Source: Desulfonatronum thiodismutans | GTDB lineage: Bacteria; Desulfobacterota; Desulfovibrionia; Desulfovibrionales; Desulfonatronaceae | Length of the DNA: 64,000 nt | Reading direction: 5' to 3' | Assembly: GCF_000717475.1 (NCBI RefSeq) | Contig: NZ_JPIK01000004.1 | Location: forward strand, 267,843 to 331,842 | Part shown: one piece after another, positions 54,303-63,188 of the stretch | Position numbering within the stretch: the first letter of the stretch is position 1 | Layout: each line of letters starts with the position of its first letter | The notes under the pieces: model-generated | The model's database searches: none | What the model was told of the DNA's origin: nothing | What the model saw: only the letters and a program-made list of their open reading frames with translations | Made by a program: the position numbers and the translations under genes

Positions 54303-55340
54303 TCAGTACTGGGCGTTGTACTTCTCGGACAATTCGATCACCAGGTCCAGGGCCTCTTGTCCGGGCAGCCCGCGTCCGGCCATGTCCTGAAGAAAATCAG
54401 CCTGGATCGGCAGAACCAGTTCGGTCCAGCGGGCCGTTTCCTCATCGGAAAGGTGAATCACCTGTTGGCCCGTGGTTTCCACGGCATAAGTCAGGGCCGT
54501 CTCGTTTTGCGCATCCCACAGCCCCTTGGCCACGTCATGGAAGAAATGCTCGGAAACCTCGGCGATCACAGTTTGCAGATCCTCTGGAAGCCGATCCCAC
54601 GCGCGTTGGTTCATGGTCACGAAGAATAAGGTATTGTAGAGAAACGGGGTCAACGTCAAATATTCGGTGACCTCGGCGTGCCGCCAGCCTTGCAAAACCT
54701 CCAAGGGCGAAAGATTGCCCTTGACCAGCCCGCGTGACAAGGCCTCATAGGCCTCGGACTGGGGCATGGCCACGGGGATGGCCCCCAGAGCGGCCAAGGT
54801 TTTGGCGCTCAGCCCGGTGGCTCTGATTTCCATGCCCCGTAGGTCCTCAAGGGTACGCACCGCCGACTTAGTGAACAGATCACCAGGCCCCGTGGCCAAA
54901 ACCATCAGCAGCTTGGCGTCCTGGACCTCCGCCGGATTCAAGGTATTGATCGCGTCCCAGGCCACTTGGCTGGCGACCTTGGAATTCTTGTAGGTCACGC
55001 CGGGCAGTTCGAATACTTCCAACAATGGAAAACGGCCTCTGGTGTAGGCGAAAGCGGACAGGCCGATATCCGCGATCCCCGTGACCACGCCGTCATAAAT
55101 CTCCGGGGCCGCGAGCAGGGTCTGGCCAGGATAGCTGACCACGGTGATTCGTCCGCCGGATGCTTCGGCCAGAGCCTCGGCCCAGCCCTGAACCAATTCC
55201 GTCTCCGCCGGGTGAGTTGCCGGGAAAAAATGCGCCAAGCTCAACGACACAGGACGCTGAGCCATAGCGGTGGTCGCGGTGAGCATCAACGTCAAAAGCG
55301 CCGCCAACAACACCGGGTACGTCAAACTCAATCTGTTCAT
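54303..55340 (-). CDS. dctP: TRAP transporter substrate-binding protein
   Basis: 345 residues with a signal peptide (1-28, cleavage after TTAMA) and the DctP fold: LSLAHFFPATHPAETELVQG, GRITVVSYPGQTL, IADIGLSAFAYTRGRFPLLE, EIRATGLSAKTLAALGAIPV with the Arg that usually clamps a carboxylate. The ligand is therefore probably an organic acid. First gene of a three-gene TRAP operon; the gap to dctQ carries a partial terminator. Located near phenylacetate-CoA ligase, though a functional link is speculative. Confidence 0.94.
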   Translation of the reverse strand: MNRLSLTYPVLLAALLTLMLTATTAMAQRPVSLSLAHFFPATHPAETELVQGWAEALAEASGGRITVVSYPGQTLLAAPEIYDGVVTGIADIGLSAFAYTRGRFPLLEVFELPGVTYKNSKVASQVAWDAINTLNPAEVQDAKLLMVLATGPGDLFTKSAVRTLEDLRGMEIRATGLSAKTLAALGAIPVAMPQSEAYEALSRGLVKGNLSPLEVLQGWRHAEVTEYLTLTPFLYNTLFFVTMNQRAWDRLPEDLQTVIAEVSEHFFHDVAKGLWDAQNETALTYAVETTGQQVIHLSDEETARWTELVLPIQADFLQDMAGRGLPGQEALDLVIELSEKYNAQY

Positions 55341-55395
55341 TTCTCGCCCCCCTTAATTAAAGATACGCGTTCCGGTCGTCATGCCCCGCGAAAAA

Positions 55396-55827
55396 TTACA
55401 GATTGTAAAGTTCGTCTCCAGGGATGATCCGAATTTTATTTTCTTGCAATATTTCAACAGCCTGATCCGTGCGGTCGAACCGGAAGATCATGACCGCGTC
55501 CTTGCCGGTCTGTTGAACAAAGGCGTACATGTATTCAACGTTGATCTGGTTGTTGCTGAGCAATTCCAGAATGGAATGCAGCCCTCCGGGCCTGTCGTCC
55601 ACTTCCACGGCCACGACGGAAGTCCGCCCCACTGTGAAGCCGTTTTCCTTGAGCACCTGCTTGGCCCGTTCATGATCCGTGACGATGAGTCGTAAAATGC
55701 CGAAGTCCGACGTATCGGCCAAGGACAGCGCCCGGATGTTCACCTTGGCCTGGGACAAGACCCTGGTCACATCCGTCAGACGTCCGGCGCGATTCTCCAG
55801 AAAAATCGAAATCTGTTCTACTTTCAT
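55396..55827 (-). CDS. Tandem ACT-domain protein
   Basis: 143 residues, two ACT folds: [20 protein letters not shown] (residues 3-22) and, at about 70, [23 protein letters not shown] domains bind amino acids or similar ligands. Small two-ACT proteins with no enzyme domain often lie next to phenylacetate-CoA ligase or indolepyruvate oxidoreductase genes and are thought to sense aromatic amino acids. Here it follows the PaaK gene, 61 bases downstream in the same direction. Confidence 0.9.
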   Translation of the reverse strand: MKVEQISIFLENRAGRLTDVTRVLSQAKVNIRALSLADTSDFGILRLIVTDHERAKQVLKENGFTVGRTSVVAVEVDDRPGGLHSILELLSNNQINVEYMYAFVQQTGKDAVMIFRFDRTDQAVEILQENKIRIIPGDELYNL

Positions 55828-55888
55828 TGTTCTACCCTCCCTGTAAGGGATTCAGGTTCTATGAAGGATCGAAAATCGTGGCGCGCTC

Positions 55889-57193
55889 TCAGGCTTTGGG
55901 ACGCTGGTCAATGATCCGTTTGGCCTTGCCTTCGGAACGGGTCAGGCTGCGCGGCTCCACCAGTTTAACCTTGGCCGTCACACCGAGAAACTCCTTGATG
56001 TTCCCCTGGATTTTGCCTTCAAGGCGCTGCAAATGGCGCACTTCGTCGGAGAAGAGCTTTTCATCCACCTCAACCCGTACCTCCAAAGTATCCATGGCAC
56101 CCTGACGGTCCAGGATCAACTGGTAGTGCGGGGTCAACCCCTCGGTTTCCAGCAACAAGGCTTCAATCTGAGACGGGAAGACGTTCACCCCGCGAATGAT
56201 CAACATGTCGTCGCTGCGCCCCTTGACCCGGTTCATCCGGACATGGGTCCGACCACAACGACAGGGAACGTAATTCAGGGCGGTGATATCCCGGGTTCGG
56301 TAACGGATCAGAGGCTGGGCCTCCTTGGTCAGGGTGGTCAGGACCAGTTCGCCGGTTTCCCCGGGCGGCAACTGCTCGCCGGTGATCGGGTCGATGATTT
56401 CCGGCAGGAAATGGTCTTCAAAAATATGCAGGCCCTTTTGGGCGGCGGCGCACTCCATGGCCACCCCCGGCCCCATGATCTCGGAGAGCCCGTAGATGTC
56501 CAGGGCGATCAGGCCCAGCTTGGATTGGATGTCCTGGCGCATCTCCTCGGACCAGGGCTCGGCACCGAAGATACCGACGCGAATGGGCAGCTCGCTGAAC
56601 GAAATTCCGGCTTCCTGGGCCGCTTCGAACAGAAACAGGCTGTAGGACGGAGTACTGCACAGCACCGTGGGGCCGAAATCCCGAAGCAGCATTACTTGAC
56701 GCCTGGTGCCGCCCCCGGAAATAGGAACGATGGTCGCCCCCAGCTCCTCCGCGCCGTAATGTACGCCCAGCCCCCCGGTAAACAGCCCGTATCCGTAGGC
56801 ATTATGCACCACGTCGCCCCGGTTGACCCCGGCGGCCATGAAGGCTCTGGCCATCAGGGAGGCCCAGTTGCGGACGTCGCGGTGCGTATACCCCACCACC
56901 GTGGCCTTGCCCGTGGTGCCGGAAGAAGCATGGATGCGCACGACGTTTTCCTTGGGCACGGCAAACAGACCAAAGGGATAGTTGTTGCGCAGGTCCTGCT
57001 TTTCCGTGAACGGCAGATACTTCAGGTCGTTAAGGCTTTTGACCTGTTCGGGGCGTATGCCGATTTCCTCGAACTTGCGTCGATAAAACGGCACGTTGGC
57101 ATTGACGCGCTCCACCAGGTTCCGGAGCCGGGACAACTGCAACGGCTCCAGGTCCTCCCGAGGCGCGGTCTCATTCTCGATGTCGAAAATCAC
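55889..57193 (-). CDS. paaK: Phenylacetate-CoA ligase
   Basis: 434 residues, AMP-forming adenylate synthetase. The N-terminal [20 protein letters not shown], the phosphate loop [18 protein letters not shown] (about 90-107), [34 protein letters not shown] and [20 protein letters not shown] are typical. It activates phenylacetate or a related aryl acid with CoA, as in use of aromatic amino acids. The cysteines in the PCRCGRTH segment are conserved in the family. Followed by an ACT-domain gene; no iorAB genes in the window. ATG preceded by AGGAGGACAGTTCGTG. Confidence 0.93.
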   Translation of the reverse strand: MIFDIENETAPREDLEPLQLSRLRNLVERVNANVPFYRRKFEEIGIRPEQVKSLNDLKYLPFTEKQDLRNNYPFGLFAVPKENVVRIHASSGTTGKATVVGYTHRDVRNWASLMARAFMAAGVNRGDVVHNAYGYGLFTGGLGVHYGAEELGATIVPISGGGTRRQVMLLRDFGPTVLCSTPSYSLFLFEAAQEAGISFSELPIRVGIFGAEPWSEEMRQDIQSKLGLIALDIYGLSEIMGPGVAMECAAAQKGLHIFEDHFLPEIIDPITGEQLPPGETGELVLTTLTKEAQPLIRYRTRDITALNYVPCRCGRTHVRMNRVKGRSDDMLIIRGVNVFPSQIEALLLETEGLTPHYQLILDRQGAMDTLEVRVEVDEKLFSDEVRHLQRLEGKIQGNIKEFLGVTAKVKLVEPRSLTRSEGKAKRIIDQRPKA

Positions 57194-57292
57194 GAACTGT
57201 CCTCCTTGAGCAATTGGGAATTCAGAGCTGAGTCGTTTTTCCCAGGTTCACGGCACGGCGCGTGCCCTCAGCATCCCGCCCGACCACGTCCG

Positions 57293-57993
57293 TCACGCGA
57301 AATGGCTGAGCCAGTAATATCCTCCGGCCAGGACCATCGCCCCCAGCAGCAGGGCGTAGACTCTGCGCGAGCGCAGGGAAAGCAGAACCCCGACGGTTCC
57401 GATCATCCAGACCACCGGCCAGGTAATGGGCAACATCAGGACACGCCCGCGGAATTGCTGCAAGAGCACGTCGGTGAGCGGCAAGAGCAAGGCCATGACC
57501 ACAATGAACGCCGCCAAGTTCACCACGACGGATTGCAACAGGGCCATTTTCGCTGGATTCACCGGGTAGATGGGTACATCCGCGCCTCCTCGCGTGGACT
57601 GAAGCATTTGCGTATACACGGCATTTTGCCTGCGACGCTGAAGCAGTTCGAGACGGCTGCCCAAAAGGGCCGTGGGCGCGCAGAGCAGCATGGCCATAAA
57701 GATCACCGGAGCCTGGGCGAGGTCGAAGATGTTCACCAGGGCCAAGGATGTCAGTAGGGCAAAGGGGCCGTGGGGAGGGATGTAGGTTCCGATGGGAAAC
57801 AGGTCCAAGAAAAACAGCTCGAAAAACAGCGCCACGGGCAAGGCCGTCTCCCACTGGCCTGTTACGGCCGCCCAAAGCATGCCGATCACCAGGGGCCGAT
57901 CCAGAAAACCGAGATTCAGGCCGAATCGGGCCAGGGAAAACAGGGCAAAAAAAAACACGCCAAGCCCGCCCAGGCCAGCGCGTCCATACTCAT
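57293..57993 (-). CDS. PTS mannose-family IIC component with apparent frameshift at T9
   Basis: Membrane sugar-channel subunit of a mannose/fructose/sorbose-type phosphotransferase system. The in-frame part (57293-57958, 221 residues from a GTG) has GLNLGFLDRPLVIGMLWAAV, FFELFFLDLFPIGTYIPPHG and several TM helices. The ATG at 57993 overlaps the IIB stop (ATGA) and encodes MSMDALAWAGLACFF, which would complete TM1 and the usual N-terminus, but the frame is lost inside a run of nine T (57947-57955). One extra T would join the two parts into a 233-residue protein. The GTG start near the T run has no Shine-Dalgarno. Sequencing error, phase variation or transcriptional slippage are all possible. 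Confidence 0.8.
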
Positions 57994-58469
57994 CCCCACC
58001 ATGATGTCTTCACCTGCGTCGAATCGTTGGGAACACAGCGGAAATCTAAATGAATGCCCCGTTTGGCAAAGGCCTTTAGGCAGCCGATGTCCTCGCTGCT
58101 CAGGGCCACATGCGGACAGAGCTGTTGCTTGCCCGGTGAATAATGCAGATTGCCGATGTTCACCGTGGTCAACGCAAAACCGGCCTGCACCGCCCGTTGC
58201 ACGTCGCCGCACGTAGCGAACAGCAGCAGCGTGTAGTCCCGCGGATGGATAATCCGACCGTGCTCATCCAGATGCATGGATATCCGATCAACCCCGACAA
58301 AGGAGAGCTCCACGCCGCTGGGCACGGCCAAGCGGATGATCTCCTGACGCATATCGTCACCAGCCAGTTCGTCGTTGACCACGAGGATGTTCCTGGCGCC
58401 CAGATACGGCACCCAGGCTTCGATGACCTGCCCGTGGACCAGACGATTGTCGATGCGCACCCAGTTCAT
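57990..58469 (-). CDS. PTS mannose-family IIB component
   Basis: 159 residues, cytoplasmic phosphocarrier. The phosphorylated His is in WVRIDNRLVHGQVIEAWVP (His near residue 13). NILVVNDELAGDDMRQEIIR and the later HPRDYTLLLFATCGDVQRAV match IIB of the mannose family. It receives phosphate from IIA and passes it to sugar bound by IIC (and IID). The stop overlaps the ATG of the IIC reading frame (ATGA). It lies 12 bases after IIA. Confidence 0.92.
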   Translation of the reverse strand: MNWVRIDNRLVHGQVIEAWVPYLGARNILVVNDELAGDDMRQEIIRLAVPSGVELSFVGVDRISMHLDEHGRIIHPRDYTLLLFATCGDVQRAVQAGFALTTVNIGNLHYSPGKQQLCPHVALSSEDIGCLKAFAKRGIHLDFRCVPNDSTQVKTSWWG

Positions 58470-58481
58470 GACCGCTCCGCC

Positions 58482-58898
58482 CTACTCCTTGGCCACCTTG
58501 CTGCGCAGAAGATCCCCGGCGACGACGATCCCCTGTGATCCGGCCGCCTTCGCCTCCTTGGCCAGTTCGGACAGGGACAGCTTGCGAGAACCGAGCACGC
58601 GCAACAGCATGGGCAGGTTCACGCCGGTAATCACTTCCAGTTGGTGCTCGCTTTTGTTCAACAACGACAGACTCAAATTGGTCGGTGTCCCGCCGAACAT
58701 GTCCGTCAGAATGACCACTCCCGGACCGTGATCCGCGCTTTTGACGCTCTTTCTGATCTCCGCCAGAGATTTCTCCACTTCCTTGGTCACATCCACGCTC
58801 ACGAAGTAGCAATCCTGTTGTGGGCCGAGAATCAGCTCCGCGGCCTTGAGCAGATAAGCTCCGTACTCCGTATGCGTGACCAACACGACTCCAATCAC
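58482..58898 (-). CDS. PTS mannose-family IIA component
   Basis: 138 residues with the acceptor His at residue 9 (GVVLVTHTEYGAYLLKAAEL), then VILTDMFGGTPTNLSLSL, a hallmark of the EIIA-Man fold. It takes phosphate from HPr, which is not encoded in this window. Located between rapZ and IIB in one direction. In sulfate reducers these genes may serve regulation as much as sugar uptake. Confidence 0.93.
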   Translation of the reverse strand: MIGVVLVTHTEYGAYLLKAAELILGPQQDCYFVSVDVTKEVEKSLAEIRKSVKSADHGPGVVILTDMFGGTPTNLSLSLLNKSEHQLEVITGVNLPMLLRVLGSRKLSLSELAKEAKAAGSQGIVVAGDLLRSKVAKE

Positions 58899-58929
58899 CG
58901 CATTCTCCCGAAAAAACTGAAATCCGGGT

Positions 58930-59829
58930 TCATCCCAGATTCAGGTGACGATGTTCAATGGTAACGGAAAATCCAGCGGCGGTCAGCGAGGTCAATACGG
59001 CTTGGGACACGGCCACCGAACGATGCCTCCCTCCGGTGCATCCCAGGGCCATGGTCAACCGATATCGGCCTTCCACCGCGTACAATGGCAGCAAATACCG
59101 TAAAAAATCCTCAAACCGACCGATGAAGTCCTTTCCTGGGTCGTCCCCCAGCACGTAGCGGGCAATGGACTCGTCCAAGCCAGACAGAGGACGCAAATCC
59201 GGATCAAAGTAGGGGTTGGGCAAAAACCGCAGATCAAAGACCAAATCCGCTTCCAGGGGAACACCGTACTTGAAGCCGAAGGAAATCAAATGAATGCGCA
59301 TTCCTTCGCCGATTTCCTGATTCAGAGGCCATTTCTCCTGAAAAACCCTCCGCAGATCGTGGATCGAAAAGTCCGACGTATCCACCACCAAATCGGCGTG
59401 CTTGCGCAACCCCTCCAGCATGACCCGCTCCCGGAAAATGGCCTGGTCCAACCCCATGCCCTGGGCTTCCAAGGGATGAGGGCGGCGGGTGGTGGCGTAG
59501 CGCCGGATCAGCACTGCGTCCCGAGCTTCCAGAAAGACCAGCTTCGGGCGCATCCCGGCCTGGTCCATCCGCTCCACGAACTGCTCCCATTGCAGGGCGA
59601 AGTCAGATTGCCGCACATCCAGCCCCAAGGCCACCCCGGCGTACTGATCCAGCTTCATCTCATCGGACAGAGTCAGCAACTGTCCAGCCAGCCCGGCGGG
59701 CAGACCGTCCACGCAATAATACCCCAGATCCTCAAAGACATTCAGGACCGTACTTTTGCCTGCTCCGGATTGTCCGGCGATCATAACCAGACAGAGTTCG
59801 CAGGATTTTTGCGTTTGGTACGTGCTCAT
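58930..59829 (-). CDS. rapZ: RapZ-type nucleotide-binding protein (RNase adapter family)
   Basis: About 299 residues. The Walker A motif LVMIAGQSGAGKSTVLNVFE is at residues 14-33, YYCVDGLPAGLAGQLLTL after it, RRPHPLEAQGMGLDQAIF in the middle, and the C-terminal IHLISFGFKYGVPLEADLVF and CTGGRHRSVAVSQAVL. In E. coli RapZ guides RNase E to the GlmZ small RNA; in other bacteria the function is less clear. ATG 59829 is preferred; the preceding open region runs through a GC-rich palindrome. It lies between ptsN and the IIA gene, the conserved rpoN-cluster order. Confidence 0.92.
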   Translation of the reverse strand: MSTYQTQKSCELCLVMIAGQSGAGKSTVLNVFEDLGYYCVDGLPAGLAGQLLTLSDEMKLDQYAGVALGLDVRQSDFALQWEQFVERMDQAGMRPKLVFLEARDAVLIRRYATTRRPHPLEAQGMGLDQAIFRERVMLEGLRKHADLVVDTSDFSIHDLRRVFQEKWPLNQEIGEGMRIHLISFGFKYGVPLEADLVFDLRFLPNPYFDPDLRPLSGLDESIARYVLGDDPGKDFIGRFEDFLRYLLPLYAVEGRYRLTMALGCTGGRHRSVAVSQAVLTSLTAAGFSVTIEHRHLNLG

Positions 59830-59845
59830 CGCGGTTTGTCTTTTA

Positions 59846-59873
59846 GTAGGGGCACGGCGCGCCGTGCCCCTAC
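59846..59873. repeat. Perfect 28-bp palindrome GTAGGGGCACGGCG/CGCCGTGCCCCTAC
   Basis: 14-bp arms with no loop base, between ptsN and rapZ. The core is shared with the hairpin at 17613-17647. In transcripts it would form a very stable stem that could protect or attenuate mRNA ahead of rapZ. Confidence 0.85.
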
Positions 59874-59895
59874 GGTGTGGACGGTTCAAATACCT

Positions 59896-60345
59896 TCACG
59901 CCGAGCTGAGGGCGTCCCAGAAAAGCTCCTTGTCCTGGGCCGTGAGGAAGGCGTGCCGAAAGGCCTCGTCCTTGAGCAGGCGGGTTATGGACGCTAGGAT
60001 GCGCAGGTGCATCCCGGCGACCTGTTCCGGGGCCAGGACCATAAAAAAAATATGGCATGGCTTGCGATCCAGGGCGTCAAAATCCACGCCCTCGGCACTG
60101 CGCCCGACCACCAATACGATCCGTTCCAGCCCCTCCAGCTTGCCGTGGGGAATGGCCACTCCCTCGCCGATGCCCGTGCTCCCAAGACTTTCCCGGTCCT
60201 TGAGCACCCGAAAAGCCGCTTCGGCGTCCAGGCTCGGCTCCTTTTGGGCCAGCACGGCGACCAATTCCGCCAACACTTCCGCCTTGTTCCTGGCTTGCAA
60301 TTCGGGGAGCAGCAAGTCCTTGCTCAAAAAATCCCTGAGGACCAT
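59896..60345 (-). CDS. ptsN: Nitrogen-type PTS IIA protein (PtsN-like)
   Basis: 149 residues. EIIA-Ntr/fructose fold with acceptor His in GEGVAIPHGKLEGLE (His near 67), and KAEVLAELVAVLAQ at the start. It links the PTS to regulation of nitrogen and potassium metabolism and often sits beside rpoN. Starts three bases after hpf ends. Phosphorylation would come from an EI/NPr pair not seen here. Confidence 0.92.
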   Translation of the reverse strand: MVLRDFLSKDLLLPELQARNKAEVLAELVAVLAQKEPSLDAEAAFRVLKDRESLGSTGIGEGVAIPHGKLEGLERIVLVVGRSAEGVDFDALDRKPCHIFFMVLAPEQVAGMHLRILASITRLLKDEAFRHAFLTAQDKELFWDALSSA

Positions 60346-60348
60346 CGA

Positions 60349-60894
60349 TTAGATTCCCGGGTCGATCAGACCGAAGTCGCCGCTTTTCCGGCGGTAGATA
60401 ACGTTGACGCGCTCGATGTCCGCATTAAAGAAAACCAGGAACTCGTTACCCAGGGCTTCCAATTGCATGGCCGCTTCGTCCACGGACATGGGTTTGGGCT
60501 CGAAATTATCGGTCTCCGTGATGGTCTGGGCTCGCTTGCCGGTCTCATCCTCGGTGAAGGTGATCACGTCCACCCGCGCGGACTGGCCCTTCTGGCCGCG
60601 ACGATGGTCCTTGTTCTTCTCTTTGGTCTTGCGCACCTGGGCCTCAAGCTTGTCCAGGACCAGATCGATGGTGGAGTACATGTCCTCGCTTTCGGTGGTG
60701 GCGGAGAAATGCATGTCCTTACCTGTAAGGATCACCTCGGCCATATGCCGATACTTTTCCACGGAAAGGTTGACGGCCAGTTCACCCTGATCTTCAGGGC
60801 GCAGGTAGCGGTTGATCTTATTAAAGCGCTCGCGGGCGTAGCCCTTGAGGTGATTGGACGGCTCGAAATTCTTGAAAGTAAAAGTTATTTCCAT
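60349..60894 (-). CDS. hpf: Long-form ribosome hibernation promoting factor
   Basis: 181 residues, long HPF: the N-terminal S30AE domain (1-105; MEITFTFKNFEPSNHLKGYA, YRHMAEVILTGKDMHFSATT), a charged linker (95-125) and a C-terminal dimerisation domain (about 125-181; MSVDEAAMQLEALGNEFLVF and VIYRRKSGDFGLIDPGI). The long form can pair 70S ribosomes into inactive 100S dimers in poor growth. The ATG is preceded by TTTGGAGGTGTCGC. It stands between rpoN and ptsN. Confidence 0.96.
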   Translation of the reverse strand: MEITFTFKNFEPSNHLKGYARERFNKINRYLRPEDQGELAVNLSVEKYRHMAEVILTGKDMHFSATTESEDMYSTIDLVLDKLEAQVRKTKEKNKDHRRGQKGQSARVDVITFTEDETGKRAQTITETDNFEPKPMSVDEAAMQLEALGNEFLVFFNADIERVNVIYRRKSGDFGLIDPGI

Positions 60895-60965
60895 GCGACA
60901 CCTCCAAAGTAAAACGTTCTGGGTTGGTTTGAGGTTATTCGCTCCGTTGGGAGCATGTGGGATGG

Positions 60966-62399
60966 TTAAAAAATGGCCTTGCGCTTGGAAGACGACTCGA
61001 TGTTCAACGCCATGCGATACTTGGCCACGGTCCGTCGGGCGATGTTCACGCCCAAGGACTTCTTTAACAGTTGTGAGATCAGTTCGTCGCTGAGCGGACG
61101 CTTGGGATCCTCTTCGGAAATCAGTTTCTTGATCTCCGCCTTGACGCTTTCCGATCCGGCTTCCGAGCCGTCGTCCATACCCAAGGCGCTGTTAAAGAAA
61201 AATTTCAATTCATATGTTCCGTGGGGGGTGCTCATGTATTTGCTCGTGGTGATCCGGCTGACCGTGGACTCGTGCATGTTGATGTCCAGGGCCACGTCCT
61301 TGAGAATCATCGGCTTCAGATGCGTCACCCCATGACGGAAAAAATCGATCTGGAACCGGACGATGCTTTCGGCGACCTTGAGCAGGGTCCGCTGGCGCTG
61401 GTACAGGCTTTTCATCAACCAATGGGCTGATCGGACCTTTTCCTGAATGTAGTCCTTGGCCCCCTTGTCGTGAACGGACAGCTCCTTGGCGTAGGCCTCG
61501 TTGATCATCAAGCCCGGTATCTCGTCTTCGTTCAGAACCACGATGAAATCGCCGCCGTGCTGGAGAATGTAAACATCCGGACTGGTGAACTGAGGGTCCT
61601 CGGAGCCAAAGCTCTTGCCGGGCATGGGATCCAGGCGCTGAATGCAGTCCAGGTAGTGTTTGATTTCCTCCATGGAGAGCTTGAACTTCTTGGCCAACGG
61701 CTTGTAGCGCCGTTTTTCCAGCTCTTCCAGATGGTCCTTGACCAGGGAAACCAGAATCGGGTCGTCCAGACCCAGTTCGTCCATCTGGATCAGCAGGCAC
61801 TCCCTCAGGTTTCTGGCGCAGATCCCCACGGGGTCCAGACGTTGCATGATCCGCAGGATCCGCTCCGCCTCCTCCGTCTCGCAGCCGGCCATGGCGGCGA
61901 TGTCCTCGATTGATTCGCAAAGATACCCCACGGCATCCAGGTTGCCAAGGATCACCTCGCTGACGGCAAGTTCCCGCGCCGATAGGGCCGAAAGCCGCAA
62001 CTGCCACGAAAGATGACCGATCAACGTGGACTTGCCGGCCAGCCGGGCCTCGAAACTCATGCCCTCTTCCGGGACTTCCCAGTCCCGACCCTGGATCTGT
62101 CGACTGATGCTGGAAAATTCCCCCAGGTAGTCCTGCCACTCCGAATCGTGAAGCTGCCGAGGCTCCTCGACGTTTACGGACTGAAACCGATCCTCGGCGG
62201 GGTCCTTCTTCGGAGTCTCCGTAGCCTCGTCTATGCTTTCCGGCACGATCTCCAATACAGGATTTTCCAGCAATTCCTGCTGGATGCTTTCCACCAACTC
62301 CAGTCTGGAAAGCTGAAGCAGCTTGATGGCTTGTTGCAGTTGGGGGGTCATCACCAACTGCTGCGTCAACTTCAGTTGCTGGCGCAGTTCAAGAGCCAT
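60966..62399 (-). CDS. rpoN: RNA polymerase sigma-54 factor
   Basis: About 477 residues from ATG 62399. Region I is MALELRQQLKLTQQLVMTPQ and LQQAIKLLQLSRLELVESIQ, which contacts activators. An acidic region follows, then the core-binding domain and the C-terminal DNA-binding part with the helix-turn-helix DINMHESTVSRITTSKYM and the RpoN box ARRTVAKYR near the end. Transcription by this sigma requires activators such as the protein at 9473-10894. GGAGG lies 12 bases upstream of the ATG. Located between lptB and hpf, the conserved proteobacterial order. Confidence 0.97.
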   Translation of the reverse strand: MALELRQQLKLTQQLVMTPQLQQAIKLLQLSRLELVESIQQELLENPVLEIVPESIDEATETPKKDPAEDRFQSVNVEEPRQLHDSEWQDYLGEFSSISRQIQGRDWEVPEEGMSFEARLAGKSTLIGHLSWQLRLSALSARELAVSEVILGNLDAVGYLCESIEDIAAMAGCETEEAERILRIMQRLDPVGICARNLRECLLIQMDELGLDDPILVSLVKDHLEELEKRRYKPLAKKFKLSMEEIKHYLDCIQRLDPMPGKSFGSEDPQFTSPDVYILQHGGDFIVVLNEDEIPGLMINEAYAKELSVHDKGAKDYIQEKVRSAHWLMKSLYQRQRTLLKVAESIVRFQIDFFRHGVTHLKPMILKDVALDINMHESTVSRITTSKYMSTPHGTYELKFFFNSALGMDDGSEAGSESVKAEIKKLISEEDPKRPLSDELISQLLKKSLGVNIARRTVAKYRMALNIESSSKRKAIF

Positions 62400-62462
62400 G
62401 TCGCGTTCTCGCCTCCATAATCGGACTGAACGGTTGGAAAGCCATTCCAGGTTGTTGAGCAA

Positions 62463-63188
62463 TCATAAGCAAAAGTCCTCACCGAGATAGACCTTCCGAG
62501 CGATGGAGTCAGCCACGATGGCCTCCGGCGACCCTTCAAAAATGGCCCGTCCTTCGAAGACAATGGACGCCCTGTCGCAAATCTTCAGCGTTTCACGGAC
62601 GTTGTGATCCGAAATCAACACCCCGATCCCCCGCTCCTTGAGGGACATGACAATCTCCTGGATGTCGTCCACGGCCAGGGGGTCGATGCCCGCGAAGGGT
62701 TCGTCCAGCAGCATGAATTTCGGATTGCGGATCAGGGCTCGGGCGATTTCCAGGCGGCGGCGCTCCCCGCCGGAAAGAAACATGGCCTTCTGATCGGCCA
62801 GCTTGGCGATGCCCAGTTCCTCCAGCAGGGCCTCGGCCTTTCTGCGCTGCATGACCGGGGTGAAGTCCGTGTACTCCAGAATGATCTGCAAATTCTGCAT
62901 CACGGTCAGCTTTTTGAAGACTGAACTCTCCTGGGGCAGGTAGCTCAGCCCCAACCGGGCCCGCTCATGCAGCGGCCAAGTGGTGATTCGCCTTCCGTCC
63001 AGATCCACCACCCCGCTGGTGGGCTTGATCACCCCGACCAGCATGTAGAACGTGGTGGTCTTCCCGGCTCCGTTGGGACCTAAAAGGCCAACGATCTCCC
63101 CCTGCTCGACCCGAATGGAAATATCCCGGACCACCTCTTTCTGGCCGAAGCTTTTGCGCAGACTCTTGCCGGAGAGAAGGGCCTTCAC
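62463..63188 (-). CDS. lptB: Lipopolysaccharide export ATPase LptB
   Basis: 241 residues, ABC ATPase powering LPS extraction from the inner membrane with LptFG and C. Walker A LLGPNGAGKTTTFYML (about 37-52), signature LSGGERRRLEIARAL, Walker B KFMLLDEPFAGIDPLAV, and YLPQESSVFKKLTVMQNL are the classical LptB sequence. The ATG overlaps the lptA stop (ATGA). Confidence 0.97.
   Translation of the reverse strand: MKALLSGKSLRKSFGQKEVVRDISIRVEQGEIVGLLGPNGAGKTTTFYMLVGVIKPTSGVVDLDGRRITTWPLHERARLGLSYLPQESSVFKKLTVMQNLQIILEYTDFTPVMQRRKAEALLEELGIAKLADQKAMFLSGGERRRLEIARALIRNPKFMLLDEPFAGIDPLAVDDIQEIVMSLKERGIGVLISDHNVRETLKICDRASIVFEGRAIFEGSPEAIVADSIARKVYLGEDFCL

Noticed and set aside
56033..57757. 574-codon plus-strand frame opposite paaK and IIC
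   Set aside because: Antisense to recognisable genes and crossing their intergenic gap; no domain.
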